Both the position numbers and the translations under genes were made by a program. Below the pieces are notes generated by a model that ran no database searches, was not told the origin of the DNA, and was given only the letters and a program-made list of their open reading frames with translations. Of a stretch of 64,000 nt of DNA, positions 54,353 through 61,284 are shown one piece after another. Numbering within the stretch: the first letter of the stretch is position 1; each line of letters starts with the position of its first letter. The stretch comes from Martinezella tropici (GTDB lineage: Bacteria; Pseudomonadota; Alphaproteobacteria; Rhizobiales; Rhizobiaceae): contig NZ_VNIP01000010.1 of assembly GCF_008370325.1 (NCBI RefSeq), forward strand, positions 186,001-250,000, written 5' to 3'.

Positions 54353-54832
54353 ATGGGGTCTCCTCTTATGATCTTTGTCCGCCGAACTGCGAATCTCAGC
54401 AGGCATGCCGATGCCTCAAGATCCCGGCCGATTTTCGGTTCTGATGAGGCTGAATCGCGGCAGGCCACTATATGTTCCCGAACTATTAGGTAGCCGTAAT
54501 TAACCCTGGCTGAATGCGCCGGACGGCTTACGTTCAGAATTCTCGCCAGGGCATGATGCCGAAAAGTGAAAGCAGTTTTCAGACGACATCAGGCTCTACC
54601 TATTTGTTTCTGGCGCGGTTTCAGATTTAGGTCGTTTCGGCCTAAACCATGCGGCGCTAGCGCATTCGTATCGCCGCGCGATCGCGCGGCAACCACCGTC
54701 CTCGTAATTCCAGTTGCATTTTTCGAAAAAAAAGTACGAATATCGCCGCAAGGCAGGCCACGGGCCTGCTCCACTCGAGCCGTCTGCCAATCAACAATAA
54801 AGAGCTGCCGGCCGCCAACAGAGAGGGTCAAT
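54353..54832. promoter_or_regulatory. Divergent intergenic region with a second mosaic-type repeat
   Basis: A 480-base gap between the OmpA-family gene and the amino-acid binding-protein gene. It holds the repeat at 54549-54665 and a perfect 18-bp palindrome GCCGCGCGATCGCGCGGC at 54673-54690, 143 bases before the binding-protein start. An AT-rich stretch at 54712-54745 may belong to the binding-protein promoter. Nothing else is recognisable. The long open frame from 54566 in this gap is not coding. Confidence 0.5.
54549..54665 (+). repeat. Second rhizobial intergenic repeat family, one copy
   Basis: Begins GGGCATGATGCCGAAAAGTG, continues with the TTTTC-pairing arm, then a second inverted part around TTTAGGTCGTTTCGGCCTAAA. 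The core GAAAAGTG...TTTTC resembles the core of the RIME-like copies A-D, as expected of mosaic elements built from shared modules. I recall similar sequences between genes in other rhizobia; only one copy is here. Confidence 0.6.
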
Positions 54833-55615
54833 ATGCGCATCTCCACTCGTCTTTTTGCCGCTGCGTCTTTCGCCGTGATGTCGCTTGTCGCCGGTGCGGC
54901 GCTTGCCGACGGCGACTCGATCGTGTTCGGCACCGACGCGACCTACCCGCCGTTCGAATCGCTCGACGCCGGTGGCAAGTTCGTCGGCTTCGACATCGAT
55001 ATAACCAATGCGCTTTGCGATCACATGAAGGTCAAGTGCACGTTCGTGAACCAGGATTTCGACGGCATCATCCCGGCCCTGCAGGCCAAGAAGTTCGACG
55101 CGATCATCTCGTCCATGTCGATCACGCCCGAGCGCGAGAAGATCGTCGACTTCACCAACAAGATCTACAACACGCCGCCGGCAATCGCCGTTCCGAAGGA
55201 CTCTGCTCTCAAGGAAACGACCGACGAAGCCCTGAAGGGCAAGACGATCGGCGCACAGTCCTCCACGACGCATGCCAATTACGCCTCCGCCCACCTGAAG
55301 GATGCCGAGCTCAAGCTCTATCCGTCGGCTGACGAATACAAGCTCGACCTCAGCAATGGCCGAATCGATGCAGCCATCGATGACGTCGTCGTGCTGTCGG
55401 AATGGGTGAAGTCCGACGCAGGCAATTGCTGCAAAATGCTCGGCACGCTGAAAAACGACCCGGTCATCAACGGCGTCGGCGCAGGCATTGCCATCCGCAA
55501 GGGCGATACCGCCCTCAAGGACAAGCTGAACGCCGCGATCGTTGCGATCCGCGCTGACGGCACCTACAAGAAGATCCAGGACAAGTATTTCGATTTCGAC
55601 GTCTACGGCGACTGA
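54833..55615 (+). CDS. Polar amino acid ABC transporter substrate-binding protein (Lys/Arg/Orn/His type)
   Basis: A 260-residue periplasmic binding protein. Signal peptide about 1-25 (cut after ALADG region). The mature part shows the family 3 pattern: FGTDATYPPFESLDAGGKFVGFDIDI near the N-terminus with the ligand-binding residues, and DFDGIIPALQAKKFDAIISSMSITPEREKIVDFT. It resembles the ArgT/HisJ group for basic amino acids. The ATG at 54833 has GAGAGG upstream. A terminator-like hairpin follows it, before the two permease genes. Confidence 0.94.
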   Translation: MRISTRLFAAASFAVMSLVAGAALADGDSIVFGTDATYPPFESLDAGGKFVGFDIDITNALCDHMKVKCTFVNQDFDGIIPALQAKKFDAIISSMSITPEREKIVDFTNKIYNTPPAIAVPKDSALKETTDEALKGKTIGAQSSTTHANYASAHLKDAELKLYPSADEYKLDLSNGRIDAAIDDVVVLSEWVKSDAGNCCKMLGTLKNDPVINGVGAGIAIRKGDTALKDKLNAAIVAIRADGTYKKIQDKYFDFDVYGD

Positions 55616-55643
55616 TCGCCCGTCGATTCCCTGGGAAAAGACG

Positions 55644-55669
55644 ACGGCGGAAGCTTGCCCTTCCGCCGT
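55644..55669 (+). terminator. Hairpin between the binding-protein and permease genes
   Basis: Perfect 10-bp arms ACGGCGGAAG and CTTCCGCCGT with a 6-base loop, followed by TTTTTG. It has the form of an intrinsic terminator but lies within the operon, 28 bases after the binding-protein stop. Partial read-through would give more binding protein than membrane subunits. Confidence 0.8.
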
Positions 55670-55733
55670 TTTTGTTTGACAACGAGACGAACATAAGCAG
55701 AAACGCGGCAAAAGCCGCTAGGGGAAATGCAGC

Positions 55734-56537
55734 ATGAGCGGATTGTTTTCCGCCCTCGGTTCCGTGTGGACCTGGTTGAGTACGATTTTTGACCCGTTGT
55801 GTGGTCCGGCCGGACTATTCACGCTGTTCGGCCAAAATACGATGCTCGCCTGTGGCGACACGGGATGGGGCGATGAGCTTGCCGGTGGCTTGAAGATCAC
55901 CATTGCCGTCTCCGTCCTGACGCTGCCGCTCGGCATCGTCATCGGGTTCTTCGTCGCGCTGGCGCAGCAATCGGAAGAGAAGCCATTGCGCCTTGCCGCT
56001 GGCGTCTTCACGACGATTTTCCGCGGCTTGCCCGAGCTGCTCACGCTGTTCATCATCTACTATGGCTTGCAGATCCTGCTACAATCGCTGCTCGCCAAAT
56101 TCGGCTATAACGGGCCTGTCGAAATCAATGCCTTCGCCGCGGGCATGGTCGCCTTGGCGATCGTCTTCTCCGCCTATTGCTCGGAAGTGCTTCTGTCCGC
56201 CTTCAAGGCGATCCCGAAAGGCCAGTACGAGGCCGGCGATGCACTCGGCTTCCATCGCGTGCGTACCATGCGGTTGATCATCATACCGCAGCTCGTTCGC
56301 ATCTCGCTGCCGAACCTCGGAAATCTCTGGATGAACCTGCTGAAGGACACATCCTACGTGTCGATCATCGGGCTTGCCGATATCATCAGGCAAACGGGGA
56401 TCGCCGTGCGCGCCACCAAGGCGCCCTTCACCTTCTATTCGATTGCCTGCCTGTTCTATCTGACGCTGGCCGTCGCCTCCTCGGTCGGCCTCTTCTATCT
56501 CGATCGATGGGCCAAACGTGCGGAGGTTCATCGATGA
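55734..56537 (+). CDS. Amino acid ABC transporter permease (HisQ type)
   Basis: A 267-residue inner-membrane permease with about five hydrophobic segments and the conserved loop EVLLSAFKAIPKGQYEAGDALGFHRVRTMRLIIIPQ that contacts the ATPase. It pairs with the following permease, with the start of which its stop overlaps in an ATGA (56534-56537). The N-terminal stretch with Cys and Trp (FDPLCGPAGLF) is longer than in HisQ. Together with the binding protein it forms a basic-amino-acid importer, but no ATPase gene is present. Confidence 0.93.
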   Translation: MSGLFSALGSVWTWLSTIFDPLCGPAGLFTLFGQNTMLACGDTGWGDELAGGLKITIAVSVLTLPLGIVIGFFVALAQQSEEKPLRLAAGVFTTIFRGLPELLTLFIIYYGLQILLQSLLAKFGYNGPVEINAFAAGMVALAIVFSAYCSEVLLSAFKAIPKGQYEAGDALGFHRVRTMRLIIIPQLVRISLPNLGNLWMNLLKDTSYVSIIGLADIIRQTGIAVRATKAPFTFYSIACLFYLTLAVASSVGLFYLDRWAKRAEVHR

Positions 56538-57364
56538 GCCATGCCGAAGTTCTGATAGCTGCGCAGCCGGCGCCGCCCCAGACCACCAGGAAATTATCCA
56601 AGGCGCGCATCGTCGGATATTTATTCCTGACACTCTGGGCGATCCTCGGCATCTCCCTCCTCGCGATGATCGTGACAGGCTGGGATGTCGACAAGCTCGC
56701 AACCTATGGACCGCGGCTTCTGCACGGTCTGTGGATCACGGTAAAGCTGGTCACCATATCCTTCATCCTCGGCGCGATCCTGTCGATCCCGCTCGCCTTT
56801 GCCCGCATGTCGAGCAACAGGGTCCTGAGCACGCTGACCTATTGCTATGTCTATCTGTTTCGCGGCACGCCGCTGCTGGCGCAGATATTCATGGTCTATT
56901 ACGGCTTTCCGAGCTTCCGCTGGTTCTTCGAGGATATCGGCCTGTGGTGGTTCTTCAAGGACCCCTTCTATTGTGGCGTCTTCGCCATGACGCTGAACAC
57001 GGCAGCCTATCAGACCGAAATCGTCCGTGGCGCCATCCAGAGCGTGCCGAAAGGCCAGAGGGAAGCATCAAATGCCCTCGGCATCCATACATGGATAGCC
57101 TTGCGCAAGATCATCATTCCCCAGGCGCTCATCGTGGCGCTGCGCCCCTACGGCAACGAGATCATCCTGCTGATCAAGAGCTCTGCCACGGTCTCCATCA
57201 TCACCGTTTACGACTTGATGGGCGAGACGCGCTACGCGTTTTCGCGCACCTATGACTACCAGATCTATCTCTGGGCGGCGATCTTCTATCTGGTGATCGT
57301 CGAATTCATGCGCAACGGCTGGGCGCGAATGGAAGGCCGGCTGACCCGGCACCTCAAGCGCTGA
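56534..57364 (+). CDS. Amino acid ABC transporter permease (HisM type)
   Basis: A 276-residue inner-membrane permease, partner of the preceding HisQ-type subunit. The motif VRGAIQSVPKGQREASNALGIHTWIALRKIIIPQAL is the EAA loop. Five or so hydrophobic segments; the first (GYLFLTLWAILGISLLAMIV) follows a polar start of about 25 residues. The ATG at 56534 is preceded by GGAGG in the end of the upstream gene. The long upstream extension of this frame to 56177 overlaps the HisQ gene and is not coding. A hairpin (57374-57392) follows. Confidence 0.93.
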   Translation: MSHAEVLIAAQPAPPQTTRKLSKARIVGYLFLTLWAILGISLLAMIVTGWDVDKLATYGPRLLHGLWITVKLVTISFILGAILSIPLAFARMSSNRVLSTLTYCYVYLFRGTPLLAQIFMVYYGFPSFRWFFEDIGLWWFFKDPFYCGVFAMTLNTAAYQTEIVRGAIQSVPKGQREASNALGIHTWIALRKIIIPQALIVALRPYGNEIILLIKSSATVSIITVYDLMGETRYAFSRTYDYQIYLWAAIFYLVIVEFMRNGWARMEGRLTRHLKR

Positions 57365-57373
57365 TTCAGAAAA

Positions 57374-57392
57374 GCGGCGCGCAAGGCGCCGC
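57374..57392 (+). terminator. Hairpin after the amino acid permease genes
   Basis: Arms GCGGCGC and GCGCCGC around 5 bases, followed by CTTT. It is 10 bases after the permease stop codon. The T-run is short, so I call it a probable terminator. Confidence 0.55.
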
Positions 57393-57500
57393 CTTTGGCA
57401 GCACTCAGCTAGCACCGCTGCTAAACAATTGATTTATAGAAATAATTTTCTTTCATGACAATTTTGTAAAGCTTGAGTTTACCATCGACTGTTTCCATAT

Positions 57501-57523
57501 CTTTGTGACCATGAGTCACAAAG
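57501..57523 (+). promoter_or_regulatory. Hairpin/inverted repeat in the usg leader
   Basis: Perfect 9-bp arms CTTTGTGAC and GTCACAAAG with the loop CATGA. An ATG lies in the loop in frame with usg. The next in-frame ATG, at 57550, lies 27 bases after the hairpin. If the transcript includes it, the hairpin could hide or expose the upstream start; as DNA it could also be an operator. Confidence 0.55.
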
Positions 57524-57549
57524 AAAACGGGAACGGAAAGAGAAAGCTC

Positions 57550-57816
57550 ATGCACGAAGACATGCAAAAGCAGTTGCAGGGTTATGGGTTGACGACAGCG
57601 CAGATCTTCTACCGCCTGCCCGATCACCCGCAGTTTCTCCAGACCTATATCTGGCAGGACTATGACCTTGCCCCGAACTTCCCTGAAATGCACGGCTTTC
57701 TGAAATTCTGGCAGGAAAAGCTGGATGGGCCGTTGCACTCCGTGCGCTATGTCCATCGCAAGCTGATTTCGGCAACCGAATGGCGTGCGGTGAAGGGGGA
57801 ATTCATCCTGCACTAA
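57550..57816 (+). CDS. Usg family protein
   Basis: An 88-residue protein of the Usg family, small proteins of unknown function found in alphaproteobacteria, first noted upstream of a tryptophan biosynthesis gene. Family features are the start LQGYGLTTAQIFYRLPDHP, then IWQDYDLAPNFPEM and GPLHSVRYVHRKLIS with the terminal FILH. No active site is known. I prefer the ATG at 57550, with GGAAAGAG upstream, because the open-frame starts at 57505 and 57511 lie inside an inverted repeat and lack a ribosome site. Those would give 101-103 residues. Base composition of the leader is AT-rich. Confidence 0.85.
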   Translation: MHEDMQKQLQGYGLTTAQIFYRLPDHPQFLQTYIWQDYDLAPNFPEMHGFLKFWQEKLDGPLHSVRYVHRKLISATEWRAVKGEFILH

Positions 57817-57861
57817 GGCAGCAGGATCGCGTAGGCCGCCTCGCAACCGGCCGCACCGCCG

Positions 57862-58587
57862 TCAGACATGCGCCTCGCCATGGATGAAATCTCCGTCATC
57901 CGAGCCGCGATGAAGCGTGCCGTAGAGGACGAAGGCATAAAAGGCGGTGACGAGGATGATGACCACCCCGCCGGGGATCGGTCCGAGCGCCGCGTTGTCG
58001 GTAATATAGCTCCATGAATGCGCCATTTCTTGCGTCGCACCGTTCGTCTGGAGTCTCGGCGTCGAAATCTTCAGGATCCATGCGAGGAGTAGGATCGCAT
58101 ACATCCAGCAATAATTGCGCCTTAGCCGCCGCTGCGCCGCCTCGGCGTAACTGAGCAAAAGTCGCGGAGAACGAAGACTAGCCGCGATCGGCAGCGCCCA
58201 ATCGGAATTCAGTTCGGCTTGCGGCGCCAGGATCTGCGCGAAGTAGTGCCGCTCCAATTGCCGCACTCGCGAGCGATAGACATCGAAGAAGCGATATCGC
58301 CGCGCCTCGATCAGCAACAGCAGCGTGATCAGCATCATTCCGAACAGCAATACGCCATGATGCGACGTCGGCGTCGAAAGCGATACGGACAGCAATGCCG
58401 CAACCACCGTGATCGCCCAATTCGATGTCCGGTCGATGCGATCGCGCCAGCTCGTCATCCTCCCCAGTTCGCCCCGATAGTAATGGTTCAATGTGTTAGT
58501 GACTTCAGCCGACGTCGACGGCAAGGAGGGACGGCCGCGCTCTGCCGGGCTGCTCGTCGGGTTCGGTGTCGTGAGTTCATTATCCAT
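57862..58587 (-). CDS. DUF2270 membrane protein
   Basis: A 241-residue protein of the DUF2270 family, function unknown. Four hydrophobic segments are visible, two near residues 55-95 (WAITVVAALLSVSLS, LLFGMMLITLLLLIEARRYRFFDVYRSRVRQLERHYF spans the core) and two near the C-terminus. The ATG at 58585-58587 is preceded by GGGAGG; the frame to 58731 crosses the neighbouring gene's leader and is not coding. Divergent from the methyltransferase, convergent with usg. Confidence 0.88.
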   Translation of the reverse strand: MDNELTTPNPTSSPAERGRPSLPSTSAEVTNTLNHYYRGELGRMTSWRDRIDRTSNWAITVVAALLSVSLSTPTSHHGVLLFGMMLITLLLLIEARRYRFFDVYRSRVRQLERHYFAQILAPQAELNSDWALPIAASLRSPRLLLSYAEAAQRRLRRNYCWMYAILLLAWILKISTPRLQTNGATQEMAHSWSYITDNAALGPIPGGVVIILVTAFYAFVLYGTLHRGSDDGDFIHGEAHV

Positions 58588-58733
58588 GATTTTTTCCTCC
58601 CTTATTCTTCTGTTCGGATAGCGTCCCCCAAGCCGCCTTCGCCGAAGGTCATATTCTGCGCCTGCGCGGCAAGCATTGCAAAAGCCGACCAAGCGCCTTA
58701 ATGCCTGCGTGACAAAAGGAAGGGCCGGCAATC

Positions 58734-59558
58734 ATGGCAAAGAAGAAGATCGACGAAGATGCGCTGGCGGAAGCCTATAACCAGGCATTGGCGCTGGAAA
58801 AGGCGGGCGATATCGACGCTGCGGTTCAGGCCTATGAGCACGTGCTGGCCCTCGACCCGGAAGATCATGGCGGCGCAGCCGTGCGCATCGCTTCCATGGG
58901 GCGCGGCGAGACGCCGGTGAAGGCCCCCGATGCCTATGTCGAGACCCTGTTCGATCAGCATGCCGAAGTGTTCGAAGATGTGCTTGTGGAACAGCTCGGC
59001 TACCATGTGCCGGTTCTCGTGCGCCAGCGTCTGCAGGCGCTCAGCCTCGGCCCCTTCAAGCGCATGCTCGACCTCGGCTGCGGCACGGGCCTTACGGGCG
59101 GCACGCTGCGCGATATCGTCGAGGATATCACCGGCATCGACATTTCCGAAAACATGGTCGAAGTCGCCCATGAAAAGGATATCTACGAAACGCTCTTCGT
59201 CGCCGAGGTCGAGGATTTCCTCGACGACAATGATGAAGACGCTTTCGATCTGATTACCGCGACCGATGTCCTGCCCTATCTCGGTGCGCTTGAACCCCTC
59301 TTTTTCGGTGCGGCGGAAAACATGACACCGGGCGGTCTTTTCATCTTCTCCTCCGAGACCCTGCCGGAAGCGACTATGGCCGGACGCAGCTATATGGTTG
59401 GCCCACACCAGCGTTTCGCCCATTCCGAAGCCTATGTGCGGGAAAGGTTGACCGCGACCGGTTTCGAGCTCGTCGAAATCACCGACATCAATGTCCGCAT
59501 GGAAGACGGCCAGCCGACGCCGGGCCATCTGGTCATCGCCCGCCGCCTCGCTGATTGA
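58734..59558 (+). CDS. Class I SAM-dependent methyltransferase with N-terminal TPR-like helices
   Basis: A 274-residue protein. The first 50 residues look like one tetratricopeptide unit (ALAEAYNQALALEKAGDIDAAVQAYEHVLALDP). The methyltransferase domain follows, with the SAM-binding motif MLDLGCGTGLTGGTL at about 110-124, GIDISENMVEVA, and the later DLITATDVLPYLG. The substrate is unknown; proteins with this layout are usually annotated simply as methyltransferases. It is transcribed alone, followed by the two palindromes that precede the GST operon. Confidence 0.9.
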   Translation: MAKKKIDEDALAEAYNQALALEKAGDIDAAVQAYEHVLALDPEDHGGAAVRIASMGRGETPVKAPDAYVETLFDQHAEVFEDVLVEQLGYHVPVLVRQRLQALSLGPFKRMLDLGCGTGLTGGTLRDIVEDITGIDISENMVEVAHEKDIYETLFVAEVEDFLDDNDEDAFDLITATDVLPYLGALEPLFFGAAENMTPGGLFIFSSETLPEATMAGRSYMVGPHQRFAHSEAYVRERLTATGFELVEITDINVRMEDGQPTPGHLVIARRLAD

Positions 59559-59578
59559 GCCTACAAACGTCATCCAAG

Positions 59579-59604
59579 AATACTTATCCAAGTGGATAAG
59601 TATT
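59579..59604. promoter_or_regulatory. Operator-like palindrome 1 of the GST-arsR-SRPBCC operon
   Basis: A perfect 26-bp palindrome containing ACTTATCCAAGTGGATAAGT. It shares the ACTTAxCCA...TAAGT pattern with palindrome 2, 20 bases further on, and so is probably bound by the ArsR-type regulator encoded in the operon. It may also serve as a terminator hairpin for the methyltransferase gene just upstream. Confidence 0.7.
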
Positions 59605-59624
59605 TCCTTGCGCGACAATCCGAG

Positions 59625-59658
59625 AGCTGATACTTAGCCATTCAGTTAAGTATCAGCT
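59625..59658. promoter_or_regulatory. Operator-like palindrome 2 of the GST-arsR-SRPBCC operon
   Basis: A 34-bp inverted repeat with perfect 12-bp arms (AGCTGATACTTA / TAAGTATCAGCT) and a 10-base centre. The inner sequence is ACTTAGCCATTCAGTTAAGT. It lies 28 bases before the GST start codon, at a suitable place for repression, and matches palindrome 1 in the outer ACTTA/TAAGT elements. Confidence 0.7.
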
Positions 59659-59686
59659 CAAACATTGATCTCGGAAAGGTCGTCGC

Positions 59687-60379
59687 ATGGCCCTTATTCT
59701 CTATCAGCATCCCCTCGCCTCGTTTTGTCACAAGGTGTTGATGGCGCTTTATGAAAACGGGACGCCGTTCGAAAGCCGCATCATCGATCTCGGCAATGAG
59801 GAATCGCGCGCCTCTCTGGTACGCCTCTGGCCTCTCGCCAAGTTTCCGGTGCTGCGCGACGAGATGCTCGACAGCACCGTCCCCGAAACAAGCATCATCA
59901 TCGAATATCTGGATCGGCATTATCCTGGGCCAACCCCGCTGCTGCCGGCAGATCCGTCGGATGCCCTGTGTGTCCGGCTTTGGGATCGCTTCTTCGACCT
60001 CTATGTGCAGGACCCGATGCAGAAAATCGTCGCGGACGTGCGCTGGACAGAGAAGGATCAAAGCCCGCAAACCGTTGCCGAAGCCCAGGCTCTGCTGCGC
60101 ACTGCCTATGGAATGATCGAGAAGCAGTTGGACGGGAAGATCTGGATCACCGGCGACAGCCTGACCATGGCCGATTGCGCCGCTGCCCCGGCGCTGTTCT
60201 ACGCCGAAACAGTCGTTCCCTTCGCCGAAGAGCATAGCCGGCTGAAGGCATATTATCGACGCCTCCTCGAGCGCCCGTCTTTCGCCCGCGTCCTCCAGGA
60301 AGCCATGCCCTATTTCCATATGTATCCCTGTCGCGAGAAGCTGCCGGCACAATTCCGGCCGGAAAAGCCGGATGCTTGA
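59687..60379 (+). CDS. Glutathione S-transferase family protein
   Basis: A 230-residue GST-fold protein: N-terminal thioredoxin-like domain (ILYQHPLASFCHKVLMALYENG and the glutathione-binding KFPVLRD and PETSIIIEYLD segments), and a C-terminal helical domain with the N-cap motif ITGDSLTMADCAAAP. The possible catalytic Ser/Cys is in the LASFCHKV loop. First gene of a three-gene operon, with an 8-base overlap into arsR. The substrate is unknown. The ribosome site is GGAAAGG. Confidence 0.92.
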   Translation: MALILYQHPLASFCHKVLMALYENGTPFESRIIDLGNEESRASLVRLWPLAKFPVLRDEMLDSTVPETSIIIEYLDRHYPGPTPLLPADPSDALCVRLWDRFFDLYVQDPMQKIVADVRWTEKDQSPQTVAEAQALLRTAYGMIEKQLDGKIWITGDSLTMADCAAAPALFYAETVVPFAEEHSRLKAYYRRLLERPSFARVLQEAMPYFHMYPCREKLPAQFRPEKPDA

Positions 60380-60716
60380 CGAACCACAGGCACTCGACCG
60401 CATGTTTCAGGCCCTGTCCGATCAGAGCCGGCGCGGCATGATCGACAGGCTCGGGCGTGGACCGGCCTCCGTCACGGAACTGGCACAGCCGCTCGACATG
60501 GCGCTGCCGACCGTGATGAAACATCTGCAGGTGCTGGAAACGAGCGGGCTCGTCCTGTCGGAAAAGGCCGGGCGGGTGCGCACCTATCACCTGCGCAAAG
60601 AAGCGCTGGCAGCCGTCGAGCGCTGGATTGCCGAGCGCAAGGCATCCTGGAACAGGACCTTCGACCGGCTCGACCTCTTTCTCGCTAATACATCGACGGA
60701 GACGACGGACGAATGA
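60372..60716 (+). CDS. ArsR family transcriptional regulator
   Basis: A 114-residue winged-helix repressor. The recognition region reads PASVTELAQPLDMALPTVMKHLQVLETSGLV, followed by the wing SEKAGRVRTYHL. It has no CxC metal-binding motif in the recognition helix, so it is probably not a metal sensor but of the type paired with SRPBCC proteins. It overlaps the GST gene by 8 bases and the next gene by 4. It probably binds the palindromes at 59579-59658 and controls its own operon. Confidence 0.94.
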   Translation: MLDEPQALDRMFQALSDQSRRGMIDRLGRGPASVTELAQPLDMALPTVMKHLQVLETSGLVLSEKAGRVRTYHLRKEALAAVERWIAERKASWNRTFDRLDLFLANTSTETTDE

Positions 60717-61189
60717 GCATAAGATCGACAGACCATACGACGATCACCATAGAGCGTCATTTCAAGGCGCCTCTGCCGAAAGTCTTCAATGCCTGGGCAA
60801 TACCGGAGCAGAAGCGGCAATGGTTCGGCTGTCATGAGGATTGGAAGCCGCTGGAGTTCCAGCTCGATTTCCGTGCCGGTGGCAGCGAAAGCAGTCGTGT
60901 CGCCTCAACCGAGGGCGTCATTCATGCCTATCAGGCGCGATATATCGACGTCGTCCAGAACGAGCGCTTCATTTATGCCTTCGACATGATGCTCGACGAC
61001 TTCAGAATTTCTGTTTCGCTGGCCACGGTCAACTTTGCCCCGGAACCCGGCGGCACGAAGATGACTTTTACCGAACAGGTCGTCTTCCTCGACGGCTACA
61101 GCGACAATGGCTCGCGACTGATGGGTACGGAAATCGGCTTCGACAATCTCCGGCTCTACGTCGAGGGAGACGACACGAAGCCGAACTAA
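60713..61189 (+). CDS. SRPBCC/AHSA1 family protein
   Basis: A 158-residue protein of the Hsp90-activator-homologue (AHSA1) branch of the SRPBCC fold: TTITIERHFKAPLPKVFNAWAIPEQKRQWFG at the start, then GVIHAYQARYIDVVQNERFIYAF, and GGTKMTFTEQVVF near the end. These bind small hydrophobic ligands and are very often next to an ArsR gene, as here (ATGA overlap). Function unknown; detoxification with the GST is an inference. The TAA stop (61187-61189) lies inside mosaic repeat copy D. Confidence 0.92.
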   Translation: MSIRSTDHTTITIERHFKAPLPKVFNAWAIPEQKRQWFGCHEDWKPLEFQLDFRAGGSESSRVASTEGVIHAYQARYIDVVQNERFIYAFDMMLDDFRISVSLATVNFAPEPGGTKMTFTEQVVFLDGYSDNGSRLMGTEIGFDNLRLYVEGDDTKPN

Positions 61190-61284
61190 AGCAATTCCAG
61201 GAAAAATGTCTGGCGGTTTTCCGTCCGGAATTGCGTAAAAGATAGAGCGTTCTCGCGATTCGAAGAAAAGCGGAAAAGCTCTAA
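61186..61284 (+). repeat. RIME-like mosaic repeat, copy D (fills the gap between convergent genes)
   Basis: Begins CTAAAGCAATTCCAGGAAAA and ends AGCTCTAA, with the same core as the other copies. It fills the whole gap between the SRPBCC gene and ssuB. The left end contains the TAA stop of the SRPBCC gene and the right end contains, on the other strand, the TAG stop of ssuB (61281-61283). Confidence 0.87.

Noticed and set aside
54566..54832. 89-residue N-terminal extension of the amino acid binding protein
   Set aside because: It runs through a repeat element and would hide the signal peptide that begins at the ATG at 54833, which has its own ribosome site.
55644..55669. Operon end after the binding-protein gene
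   Set aside because: The two permeases need a binding protein and lie directly after; a partly effective terminator is more likely than a true transcript end.
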